IMG/VR virus record: IMGVR_UViG_3300032236_000679
Location: 59,006 to 123,005 of that record
DNA: 64,000 nt
Direction: 5' to 3' (one strand)
Origin: a virus
In this document: positions 1 through 7,468 of the stretch, one piece after another
How positions within the stretch are numbered: the stretch's first letter is position 1
How the letters are laid out: each line of letters begins with the position of its first letter
Translations under genes and position numbers: made by a program
Notes under the pieces: model-generated
Told to the model about the DNA's origin: nothing
Seen by the model: only the letters and a program-made list of their open reading frames with translations
Database searches by the model: none

Positions 1-1577
1 AAATCATTTGCTGATTGCAAATATGGGCTATCTTTAGTAAATGTAGCGCCCCTTGCCTTTATTGACGCATCAGTTGCAGCATTTTGAGATTCAAGTTTAG
101 CTTGATTTTGTAGATTTGCAAGAATAGCAGCAAATTTTTCAGTAGATTCTTCATCGCCTTGATCAATTAACTTATTTGCTTGTTGAATTGCTTGCATCAA
201 TAACGGATCAGTTGCAATGGCGGCATTCATCACAGGGCCGCCCAATCTAACTTGATTTAAAGCTTCCTTCATATCGTTTGCTTTATCACCAAAAACATCC
301 ATTGTAGATGAAATTTTAGTGTAAGCATCTATTTTATTTTCGTCGCCGCCAAGAGTTTGTGCTACTGCGCCTTTTTGAGATTCAAGTCTTGCTTTTTGTA
401 ATGATTTTTCTGCATCTTTGCCTACTACTGCCTGCAGAACTTTTAAATCTTTAGAATATTTTACAGTTATTTCAGCCAAATCTTTTTGAGTTTCACTATA
501 TTTGTGACCAGTAATACGAGCCTGATCAATAGCACCAGCCATTGCCGATACTCTATCTTTTACATCAACTAATCCTAATGCATATAACTCCTGTGCTGCT
601 TGCCCAGTAACTAATGCACCGTTTGTTTTTCCAACTAGTTTAGCGGCTTGATCAAAACTCAATCCAACTTTATGAAATGAGTCCATTCCTTGCGAAATAC
701 CATCTACTAGATCACTCATTCTCATATGAGCAGCGCCAGCAGTGTTTCTAAGTTCGTCTAATCCCTGCCCAAATAATGCACCTGCACTGCTTGCTTTGGA
801 AAAATTATTTTCCCAGTTTTGCATAACTGGACCAATAGTATCCAGTGCTGATGTAAAGACACCTGCAACCTTACTAGCACCCTGAAGACCAGTACCAACG
901 ACTTGGCCAGCTATACCAATGCCTCTAGCCCATTTATTTTGACTTTGTAATAGTCCGCTAGTAGATTCTTTTAATAGCGATCCGCCACCACTGAGACTCT
1001 TAGATAATGCTTCAGTTTCTGCTTTGAGCATGCCTTGAGCAGCAGCAAGTGGTTTAGAATTTTGACTTGCATTGAATATATCTTTTACTAATGTGCCTGC
1101 ACCATTAGCAAATGAAGACATATTACCATATACTTTTGTTACCGATTCCGAAAATAACTTTTGATTTGCAATTGACTTATTAGTTGCATCAACATTTTGA
1201 ATTGTTGCAGAAACTTGTTTCTTTACTGCTTCTCTTAATGCAGGAGAATCAACTGATTTTTCAATTGAATCTGTTAATTCATCCAATGCTTTTTGCTGTT
1301 CTTTAAAAGATCCACCAGACTTTCTAACTTCTTCAATTGTTTTTCTAATTTCTGCTTGATATCTTTTTTCTTGAAATGCTCGTTCTTTAGTATCATTACC
1401 AGCAGCATTGATACCAGCACGATAATTGTCTAAATCTTTTCTAACTCTTTCAACAGTATCCGAAGCCGCAGCGACTCCTTTATTGAAAACTCTAAGCTCT
1501 TTATCCGGAAAAGCGGCTTTGAATTTAATAAGAAGTTCTTCTAATTGTTTTTGCAGTTCTTCAGGTGAGTCAGCCAT
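1..1577 (-). CDS. Tape-measure-like tail protein, C-terminus cut by window edge
   Basis: An open frame runs from ATG at 1577 off the left edge (at least 525 codons, no stop in the parts translated). The N-terminus begins MADSPEELQKQLEELL and continues as a long charged, Ala/Lys/Glu/Gln/Ser-rich helical stretch; the rest is low-complexity with many Ala, Ser, Thr and Lys. Length, helicity and its place beside a gp26/gp51-type gene suggest the tail tape-measure protein that sets tail length and is threaded through the tube. This is inferred from composition and context, not from a recognised motif. It is divergent from the gp26-like gene, with a TATAAATA late box at 1626-1633. Alternative: another long coiled-coil virion protein. 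Confidence 0.6.
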   Translation of the reverse strand, partial: MADSPEELQKQLEELLIKFKAAFPDKELRVFNKGVAAASDTVERVRKDLDNYRAGINAAGNDTKERAFQEKRYQAEIRKTIEEVRKSGGSFKEQQKALDELTDSIEKSVDSPALREAVKKQVSATIQNVDATNKSIANQKLFSESVTKVYGNMSSFANGAGTLVKDIFNASQNSKPLAAAQGMLKAETEALSKSLSGGGSLLKESTSGLLQSQNKWARGIGIAGQVVGTGLQGASKVAGVFTSALDTIGPVMQNWENNFSKASSAGALFGQGLDELRNTAGAAHMRMSDLVDGISQGMDSFHKVGLSFDQAAKLVGKTNGALVTGQAAQELYALGLVDVKDRVSAMAGAIDQARITGHKYSETQKDLAEITVKYSKDLKVLQAVVGKDAEKSLQKARLESQKGAVAQTLGGDENKIDAYTKISSTMDVFGDKANDMKEALNQVRLGGPVMNAAIATDPLLMQAIQQANKLIDQGDEESTEKFAAILANLQNQAKLESQNAATDASIKARGATFTKDSPYLQSAND

Positions 1578-1625
1578 ATTAAAATTTTTACCTCATTTTT
1601 GTCCCACTAAATACATGGCACTAGT

Positions 1626-1633
1626 TATTTATA
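1626..1633 (-). promoter_or_regulatory. T4-type late promoter box TATAAATA
   Basis: A perfect TATAAATA on the minus strand about 50 nt upstream of the tape-measure-like start at 1577. This is the T4 late promoter consensus recognised by gp55-loaded RNA polymerase, and gp55 is encoded in this window. A weaker CTAAATAC on the plus strand near 1607 could serve the divergent gp26-like gene. Confidence 0.6.
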
Positions 1634-1643
1634 GGATCAAAAA

Positions 1644-2498
1644 ATGACAGCAATATCAATGAACCCATTAACCAAGCATTTTCGACAGCCTTCAATTTAC
1701 CTAACACTACCAAGTGGCGGTAAGTTTTGGCCTGATGGATCAATTGATTTACCTCTTAACGGACAAATTCCAGTTTACCCAATGACTACCAGAGACGAAA
1801 TTACCATTCGTACACCTGATGCATTGCTTAATGGTGAAGGAATTGTTAACGTAATTAGAAGTTGCTGCCCACTAATTAAAGATCCTTGGAAGATGCCCAG
1901 CATTGATGTTGATGCAGTGCTAATTGCTATCAGAATTGCTAGTTATGGTCAAAGCATGGACATTGATACTATATGCCCTAGTTCAGCATGTAAGCATCAA
2001 AATAGTCATGCACTAGATCTTACTTTCCTATTAGATGGAATTAAAGCCCCTAATTACGACACCCCAATCGAAATTCAAGGTCTTAAGATTAAGATTAGAC
2101 CACAGAGTTATTTCGAAGGGTATAAGACAAACAACGCAAATTTTGAAGAGCAGAGACTATTACAAGTAGTAAACAGCCAAGAAATGAGCGAAGAAGAAAA
2201 GTTAGAGAAGTATACTATTCACATGCAAAAGCTAGTTGAAATTAGTATGAAGGTAATTGCTACAGGCACAGAATACATCGAAACCGAAGATGGCACAAGG
2301 GTACACGACTTTGATTTCATCAAAGAATTTTATGACAACGCCGACAATAGAATCGTAAAGGCAGTTCGTAATCAGTTTGATAAGATCAATGAAAGTATGG
2401 CTCTTCCCAGACCACGTGTTCAATGCAGCGAATGTGAATTTGAATATCCTGTAGAAGTAGAGTTTGATTATACTCGTTTTTTCAACAACGCCTCTTAA
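1644..2498 (+). CDS. 26: gp26-like baseplate hub / tail-assembly protein (zero-frame product)
   Basis: A 284-residue protein resembling the T4 base-plate protein family that includes gp26 (T4 gp26 is 208 residues). The N-terminal part carries LTLPSGGKFWPDG and YPMTTRDEITIRTPDALLNG, typical of the family. Two cysteine pairs (C111/C116 and C261/C264) probably bind zinc. In T4, gp26 acts with gp51, gp28 and gp29 in building the central hub. The frame ends at TAA 2496-2498, only 13 nt after a T TTT TTC heptamer. A second frame encoding a gp51-like tail continues from there, so this is probably the short product of a frameshifting gene. Confidence 0.8.
   Translation: MTAISMNPLTKHFRQPSIYLTLPSGGKFWPDGSIDLPLNGQIPVYPMTTRDEITIRTPDALLNGEGIVNVIRSCCPLIKDPWKMPSIDVDAVLIAIRIASYGQSMDIDTICPSSACKHQNSHALDLTFLLDGIKAPNYDTPIEIQGLKIKIRPQSYFEGYKTNNANFEEQRLLQVVNSQEMSEEEKLEKYTIHMQKLVEISMKVIATGTEYIETEDGTRVHDFDFIKEFYDNADNRIVKAVRNQFDKINESMALPRPRVQCSECEFEYPVEVEFDYTRFFNNAS
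2477..2483 (+). promoter_or_regulatory. Putative -1 ribosomal frameshift site (T TTT TTC)
   Basis: In the gp26 frame the codons read CGT TTT TTC AAC, which gives a canonical X XXY YYZ slippery heptamer T TTT TTC. Slipping back one base continues as CAA CAA CGC into an open frame to TAA 2711-2713. In the -1 frame the nearest upstream stop is TGA 2465-2467, so the slip lies just inside the overlap. No strong pseudoknot is visible downstream; only a weak TTAAC/GTTAA pairing (2495-2499 with 2524-2528) was noticed. Confidence 0.7.
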
Positions 2499-2713
2499 CA
2501 TTAGATCGTGACGGGATTATTAAGTTAATCGAAGACTATGAACGTCAAGTTAAGGGGCTAAAGGAAGAAGCACTTCGTATGTGTTGGTACATGCGTGGCG
2601 GTCTCACTTATGACGAAGCAGTTGACTTAAGTTTTCAAGAACGAGAAATTATTAACAGTATCATTAAACAAAACATGGAAATTACACAGAAGACAGGAAC
2701 TCCATTCTTCTAA
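2483..2713 (+). CDS. 51: gp51-like C-terminal extension reached by -1 frameshift
   Basis: A 76-codon open frame (from CAA 2483 to TAA 2711-2713) with no usable start near its beginning: the first in-frame ATG is at 2578, inside the conserved part. It encodes a charged helix followed by MCWYMRGGLTYDEAVDLS and QEREIINSIIKQNME, ending TPFF. I recognise this as the C-terminus of gp51-type hub-assembly proteins of T4-like phages. Joined to the gp26-like frame at the slippery site it gives about 356 residues. A gene whose minor product is the major one plus a frameshifted tail is the layout of tail-assembly chaperones next to tape-measure genes in other tailed phages. The coding is seen directly; the frameshift is inferred. 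Confidence 0.7.
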   Translation, partial: QQRLLTLDRDGIIKLIEDYERQVKGLKEEALRMCWYMRGGLTYDEAVDLSFQEREIINSIIKQNMEITQKTGTPFF

Positions 2714-2734
2714 TTGTATTCATATGCATTGTGT

Positions 2735-2752
2735 GGTTGCTTTGCAGCAACC
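2735..2752 (+). terminator. Hairpin after gp26/51, possible terminator
   Basis: GGTTGC/GCAACC forms a 6-bp stem with a 6-nt loop, starting 21 nt after the gp51-like stop. No strong T-run follows, so terminator function is uncertain. A palindromic GTTAAC pair follows at 2754-2759 and 2772-2777. Confidence 0.4.
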
Positions 2753-2814
2753 AGTTAACTCACTTACGTTCGTTAACATTTTCTCTTGATACTTTTTGTT
2801 AGATTAGATGTCAT

Positions 2815-2837
2815 ACTGATCCCTTTACGGGATCAGT
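2815..2837. terminator. Perfect 9-bp inverted repeat
   Basis: ACTGATCCC and GGGATCAGT are separated by 5 nt, a perfect 9-bp stem. It lies between the end of the rightward gp26/51 gene and the leftward PP-loop gene. It could be a bidirectional terminator or the first helix of a structured RNA. No T-tract of the usual kind flanks it. Confidence 0.5.
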
Positions 2838-2879
2838 GACAAAGAAACTTTTGTTGAGTTCTCCGTCATACTGTAGAAA

Positions 2880-3125
2880 AAGGAAACTTTATTACAAGAA
2901 GGGCGGTTGGCCGGTACCCTATTATTCCAGCTGAATTCCAACGGTACAGTAGTAATGCCTTAACCAGCAAACATTATTACTGCTGTGGTTGCTTTTTCTC
3001 AGAGCCACAATCATTTAGCCTATCGCAAGCCGTGCGTTGTCCGCTTTCACGATTATCGGGGCGTGAGACCTTCTATTTTTAACAGATAAGGGACTATATA
3101 GCCTGAGGTGCCTACGATGCCAAGT
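2880..3125. ncRNA. Candidate structured RNA in the gene-free interval 2714-3147
   Basis: This stretch has no credible ORF, is more GC-rich than its surroundings and contains several inverted repeats. The clearest is an 11-bp stem with one G-U pair (2947-2957 with 2972-2982, 14-nt loop). Others are TGTGG/CCACA (2984-2988 with 3005-3009) and TCACG/CGTGA flanking 3049-3065. The sequence does not look like a tRNA, and I could not fit tmRNA or group I intron core elements. The strand is undecided because inverted repeats fold on both. It may be a phage regulatory RNA or a complex terminator/processing region between convergent units. Confidence 0.35.
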
Positions 3126-3147
3126 AGTTCAATTATATATCTTTTTG

Positions 3148-4275
3148 TTATTTCACTTTGTAGAATTTACTAAAACAGCCAATTAAGCCTTTTTCGAAAG
3201 TATTTTGATTACACCACGAGGGTGCAATCTGTGATTTTAAATCGTCTAAGCCCATCTTCCAATTTTTATAAGCCAATATGTTTTCGTTTCTGAACCAGTA
3301 TTCATTCTCCTGGTATAATGGATTATAAGGCTTTTTTACCTTAAACACAATATCTTTACAGTAATCCTGATATACTAGAGGGTTGATTATAGAATAATAT
3401 TCTTCTGGTACTAGGCCTTTGCCTGAACGAAAATCTAATAGATTTCTTAGATGTGGATTCATATCAAACCATGCACTGATAACTTGTGCTTGCTTTGATA
3501 ACAGTTCTGGCAAGTCAGGTGACCAATAGAATAATTCATCGTTTTCCCAGTATAGATCGTTGACTTGATTAAAATCTCCTACACTGATGCTAAGTTGCAC
3601 ATCAAGAAAATACATGTAATAACTACCATCTTGAAATGTAACTCGAGGTTTATCAATGCCATGTATGAATCCTACACGACGTCCTTTATCATACTGCATC
3701 AAATAATTTCTTGTAGAATTATGAATTAATATGTTTTTAGGCATTGATGCATTGTATCTAACACCAGGATTGAAATCTAAGATCCAATTCTTGTTGTCAT
3801 AATACTTGAGCAAATCATCTGTATAATCATAAAAAGTAACTTTAGTATTAAAGTTTACATCTAATTTCTTCAGTATTGGTATTGCTTGCAGTTCGATTTC
3901 GCTACGTAGATTCCATGCTTCGTCGCTAGAGTTTGCTGTTGATTCCGTGCCTTTGAAAGGACCAAAGATTAAAATTTCATCTAAGAAAATATTGTTGTCG
4001 ATAAACGATCTTAGAATCGTATAACTGTCTATGCCGCCACTATAGCAGAGTACAAGATAATCATATTTTTCTCTAAGTTGTTTTGCTCTTAGTGCATACA
4101 AACTTTTTAATGTCATCTCAACTGGGCTTTGCCAATCAAATGTTTCAAATATATCGTCGTTGAAGTTCCAATGTACCCCAGTATTTGTTTTTTGATCCTC
4201 AACAATTGCATCTACTTTTCGATAGAATTTTTGATTACCAACTTGATAAAATCCTCTTTTGTCAATTTCGTTCAA
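3148..4275 (-). CDS. PP-loop ATPase family protein (function unknown)
   Basis: A 375-residue protein with the PP-loop nucleotide-binding motif SGGIDS at about residues 79-84, in the hydrophobic context LVLCYSGGIDSYTIL. PP-loop enzymes adenylate a substrate for amidation, sulfuration or similar; relatives include asparagine synthase, QueC and the tRNA thiolation enzymes. I see no QueC-type zinc cluster and no N-terminal glutaminase domain, so the substrate is unknown. The start is TTG at 4275: the next Met is about 50 residues in, and AAGGA lies at suitable spacing upstream. The gene overlaps the end of the upstream TctC-like gene by 14 nt, so the two are probably translationally coupled. Confidence 0.75.
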   Translation of the reverse strand: MNEIDKRGFYQVGNQKFYRKVDAIVEDQKTNTGVHWNFNDDIFETFDWQSPVEMTLKSLYALRAKQLREKYDYLVLCYSGGIDSYTILRSFIDNNIFLDEILIFGPFKGTESTANSSDEAWNLRSEIELQAIPILKKLDVNFNTKVTFYDYTDDLLKYYDNKNWILDFNPGVRYNASMPKNILIHNSTRNYLMQYDKGRRVGFIHGIDKPRVTFQDGSYYMYFLDVQLSISVGDFNQVNDLYWENDELFYWSPDLPELLSKQAQVISAWFDMNPHLRNLLDFRSGKGLVPEEYYSIINPLVYQDYCKDIVFKVKKPYNPLYQENEYWFRNENILAYKNWKMGLDDLKSQIAPSWCNQNTFEKGLIGCFSKFYKVK

Positions 4276-5152
4276 AATTTACATCCTTTGCAATTTGTCG
4301 AAACTGCTGTTGTTGATTTACAAGAAAATTATCTATACTTAAAGATGTTGGTAATATGCCTAATGATTTCAAATCTAACGACATTAGTTTTGTCTGTACT
4401 TCATTTAGAATTGCAGGATCTGCTGTTGAATTGGCAACCAATGCAAACCATCTCTCATAATTGTAATCATTAATTCCATATTCTTTAACTGTACTAACAG
4501 CAGGATAGTCTGCTAATCTAGTTGAATTTAAAACTGCCAAGGGTTTAAGTAGATTTGATCTAATGTAAGGATCAACTAACATATTAGATTCAACTACGAA
4601 CTGTATATGATTACCCAATAAGTCTGCCAATGCTTCGCTGCCGCCTTTGTAAGGAACGTGTACAAAGTTATTGAACTTGGCAGTAATCAATGCAGCCAAA
4701 ATATGCTGCCCACTTCCAACTCCGCTAGAACCATAATAAACAGGATTTGATTTTGCCTGTTCAACTAGTTCTAATAATGTGTTTGCAGTTACTTTATTTG
4801 ATACAACTAATAAATTTGGGATAATTCCTAAATGTTTAACAAGTATAAAATCTTTACCTAAATCGTAAGTTTCTTTTTTATCAATGATAGGACCATCAGT
4901 TAACCCATTACTAGCAAGTGCAATTACTGTTTCATTTGTTTTTAATTTTGCAATATAATTGAAAGCAATAGCACCGCCTGCGCCTGTTTTATATTCAATT
5001 ACTGTTGGTATATTTTGACTGTTTAGGTTTGACTGTACTGCACGTGATATTAAATCTGCAGGACCTCCTGGTGCATAAGGCACAATCAAACGCAATTCAG
5101 TAGATTGAGCAGCAATTGGAAATATTAAAAACAGTAAGAATAATAGTCTCAT
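4262..5152 (-). CDS. tctC: Bug/TctC-family periplasmic solute-binding protein
   Basis: A 296-residue protein with an N-terminal signal peptide (MRLLFLLFLIFPIAAQS, cleavage near residue 17). Family hallmarks are visible: LIVPYAPGGPADLISR at the mature N-terminus, the TGAGGAIAF segment, and HVPYKGGSEALADLLG. These proteins bind tricarboxylates or other small carboxylates in the periplasm and deliver them to TctAB-type transporters; they are abundant in Proteobacteria. Length is close to the usual 300-330. It ends in TGA inside the PP-loop gene. In a phage this would be an auxiliary metabolic gene, likely host-derived. The ligand cannot be read from sequence. Confidence 0.9.
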   Translation of the reverse strand: MRLLFLLFLIFPIAAQSTELRLIVPYAPGGPADLISRAVQSNLNSQNIPTVIEYKTGAGGAIAFNYIAKLKTNETVIALASNGLTDGPIIDKKETYDLGKDFILVKHLGIIPNLLVVSNKVTANTLLELVEQAKSNPVYYGSSGVGSGQHILAALITAKFNNFVHVPYKGGSEALADLLGNHIQFVVESNMLVDPYIRSNLLKPLAVLNSTRLADYPAVSTVKEYGINDYNYERWFALVANSTADPAILNEVQTKLMSLDLKSLGILPTSLSIDNFLVNQQQQFRQIAKDVNFERN

Positions 5153-5184
5153 TTAACAATAGTAACAGAAAGTTAACAATATGT

Positions 5185-5628
5185 CTATATTTTCATTGCC
5201 ACTTCATCTAAGTGTTCGGCAGGAGGATAGAACTTAACTGCTGAAATATTACCATTATAATACTTGCGTAAACCATTAGGTAATCTAGATCTAAGCACAT
5301 CTTCCATAATTTGAATTTCAACTTCTCGATAGTGCAAACTACCTTTAGTTTTATGTAAACTTACAATTTGAAATTTGTAATTGTCTTTACCATATAACTC
5401 GATTGATTTGTTAAGTTCAACACTGGAACTGGTATACTTGCGCCAATTGGATTCTTTTTTGAAATGCTTACGGTTCTTTCTTCCCTTAACTGCTTTAGTT
5501 AAGTTACTGTAAAACTGTTTCTTTCCAATATATTCTCTGCCAGTATTAAGTTCGATGATTCGATATATAAAACCAAACCATTCTTCAACATTAAATTCGT
5601 GCGGAAATTCCCAGTGTCCTAGATCCAT
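5185..5628 (-). CDS. GIY-YIG-like endonuclease domain protein
   Basis: A 147-residue protein with GFIYRI followed about 10 residues later by GREYIGKKQF, matching the GIY-x(10-11)-YIG core. A basic stretch (KGRKNRKHFKKES) and a late RSRLPNG follow. GIY-YIG proteins in T4-like phages are mostly single-strand or homing nucleases, or small repair-type nucleases. It sits just downstream of gp46, so a role as a free-standing nuclease or homing-derived gene is plausible. It ends with TAG, one of only three in the window, with an in-frame TAA four codons later. A GGTAAATA box lies at 5638-5645, very close to the start. Confidence 0.7.
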   Translation of the reverse strand: MDLGHWEFPHEFNVEEWFGFIYRIIELNTGREYIGKKQFYSNLTKAVKGRKNRKHFKKESNWRKYTSSSVELNKSIELYGKDNYKFQIVSLHKTKGSLHYREVEIQIMEDVLRSRLPNGLRKYYNGNISAVKFYPPAEHLDEVAMKI

Positions 5629-5660
5629 TGCAGTGCATATTTACCGCACTGCAATATAGG

Positions 5661-7430
5661 TCACGCATCATCTGAAAAGTTCTCATATGATGTAAAGCCA
5701 TTTTCTTTGATGACCTTCATCACGTTATTAACACGACCTGACAGTTCATCTTTATGGCTTACAAGGAAAATACTCTTATTACGTTCACGTGACATCTTCT
5801 TTAAGATAGCCAGCGCATTTTCAACACCACTTGAATCCATGCCGCTGTCAATCATCTCATCAATGAACAGTAAGTTGATGGGCATGTATAGACTTTCCCA
5901 AACATCTCTAAACGAAAAACTTAACGAAAGTATAAGACGATTGCGTTCACCACGACTGAGATTATCAAAGTCAAGTTCTCGACCCAACTCTGTAATTTCT
6001 ACAGTTAGATCATTTAAGAACTTAACTTGATGAGGTAGTCCAATTGCATGTAGATATGCACCCAGTCTAGTGTTAAGATAAGCAAGATTCTGATCAATGA
6101 TGCGCTTACGCACAAATGAGTCTTTGTTAGTCAGCAACTTGAGTAGAAATTCTTGATGCTCTTTAACTTGAGTAAGTGCATTGATCTTATCCCATGTAAT
6201 CTCTTCAATTGCTGATGTTTCCATATCAACAATTTGTTCTGCATAAGGGTCCTGCTCGTCACGCTTGCGATCTAACTGCTCAACTAATTTTTCAAGTGTG
6301 CTACGATGACTTAATGCCTTTTCAAGCGAATCATAAATTACCTTGGGTGAAGAACCAATTGCGCCCAGTGCATCTAACTGATCTTGGTATTCATTTGCTT
6401 TTTCTTGTAGTGTAAGCATATGATTTTGGCAATCAGTATATTGCTTTGATTTAGTTTCAAGTATCATACCCATGTTTGCATCATGCAGTGTTGAACCACA
6501 TGCATAGCAAGTGTGATTATTAAGATCTGCTATCTCACCTTCGAGTTTCTGATATAGTTTTTCTTCTTTTGCATAATCAGCACGTAGACTACGAATCCAT
6601 TTGTCGCATTCTGTTTTCTTTTTAACACGTTCGTGATAATCAGATAACTCTTTATGCGATTGAATTTCTGCTTCGATATCTACGTTAGCAAGATCCATAA
6701 GCCCACGTTCAAGAGTTATTACATCTTCTTCATGTTTACTAACCCATAACTTTTGTCTACGCTTGAGATTTTCGATCTGTTCAGCAATACGCTTGTTGGC
6801 ATCTTGCACTGCTTTAATACGAATCTCTTCCTCAGTAATTGCTTCCTTAGTTGTTTTAATTTGATTCTTAAGTGCTTCTGCTTTTTCACTAAGGATTGTA
6901 ATGCCCAGCAACTGTTCAATAATAGTACGCTGATCATTTGCTCGCATACTAAGAAAAGGTTCGGTATATGTGTTCAATGCTAATACATGCTTGAACATAT
7001 CATGAGTCATACCCAGCAGGCGTTCGATATCCTGCTGTGTTTCTCTACTGTCACCCTGACTGTCGTCTTCGTATTGTTCTTCTTCGCCGTTTACATATAA
7101 TTTTAGAACATTGGGCTTACGTCCTCGTTCAATCTTGTAGTCTTGATTGTTAACATTGAAATCAACCGTAACCAACATGTTTTTTGCGTTAGTCTTATTA
7201 ATTAGATTATCGCGTTTGATGTTGGTTAGGGCTTGACCGTAGAGCGCATAACTCAAGGCGTTTATAATAGTGGTTTTACCCGTACCGTTACGAGCACCAG
7301 AATCATCACCTCCTAAATCTAAGTTTTCGCCTAATACGAGTGTAAGGTCTCTACGGTCAAATTCTACAGCCTGGGTTGCATTGCCCACGCTCATGAAATT
7401 CTTTACAGTTAAGTTCTTAATCTTAAACAT
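5661..7430 (-). CDS. 46: gp46 recombination endonuclease subunit (Rad50/SbcC-like ATPase)
   Basis: A 589-residue SMC/Rad50-type protein. The N-terminal Walker A is GARNGTGKTTIINAL; a long coiled coil is interrupted by a zinc hook (HTCYACGS); the C-terminal half has the ABC signature LSRGERNRL and Walker B LLFIDEMIDSG, followed by VSHKDE. With gp47 it forms the nuclease complex that resects DNA ends for recombination-dependent replication and breaks down host DNA. It lies directly downstream of gp47, as in T4. All key motifs are present. Confidence 0.97.
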   Translation of the reverse strand: MFKIKNLTVKNFMSVGNATQAVEFDRRDLTLVLGENLDLGGDDSGARNGTGKTTIINALSYALYGQALTNIKRDNLINKTNAKNMLVTVDFNVNNQDYKIERGRKPNVLKLYVNGEEEQYEDDSQGDSRETQQDIERLLGMTHDMFKHVLALNTYTEPFLSMRANDQRTIIEQLLGITILSEKAEALKNQIKTTKEAITEEEIRIKAVQDANKRIAEQIENLKRRQKLWVSKHEEDVITLERGLMDLANVDIEAEIQSHKELSDYHERVKKKTECDKWIRSLRADYAKEEKLYQKLEGEIADLNNHTCYACGSTLHDANMGMILETKSKQYTDCQNHMLTLQEKANEYQDQLDALGAIGSSPKVIYDSLEKALSHRSTLEKLVEQLDRKRDEQDPYAEQIVDMETSAIEEITWDKINALTQVKEHQEFLLKLLTNKDSFVRKRIIDQNLAYLNTRLGAYLHAIGLPHQVKFLNDLTVEITELGRELDFDNLSRGERNRLILSLSFSFRDVWESLYMPINLLFIDEMIDSGMDSSGVENALAILKKMSRERNKSIFLVSHKDELSGRVNNVMKVIKENGFTSYENFSDDA

Positions 7431-7468
7431 TGATATTACTTTACATTAAGTTATTGGATAAATCTATA

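Noticed and set aside
2232-2501. 89-codon minus-strand frame across the gp26 end
   Set aside because: It overlaps a conserved gene with zinc cysteines and the frameshift site; no evidence of its own.
2880-3125. Group I intron or tmRNA in the gene-free interval
   Set aside because: GGGACTATATAG at about 3090 vaguely resembles an intron core element, but the partner elements and an interrupted gene are missing. There is no tRNA-like acceptor or tag frame for tmRNA.
3148-4275. QueC (7-cyano-7-deazaguanine synthase) identity for the PP-loop gene
   Set aside because: The SGGIDS motif alone is shared by many enzymes. The C-terminal zinc-binding cysteine cluster and QueC length (about 220-240 residues) are absent, and no other queuosine or deazaguanine genes are seen.
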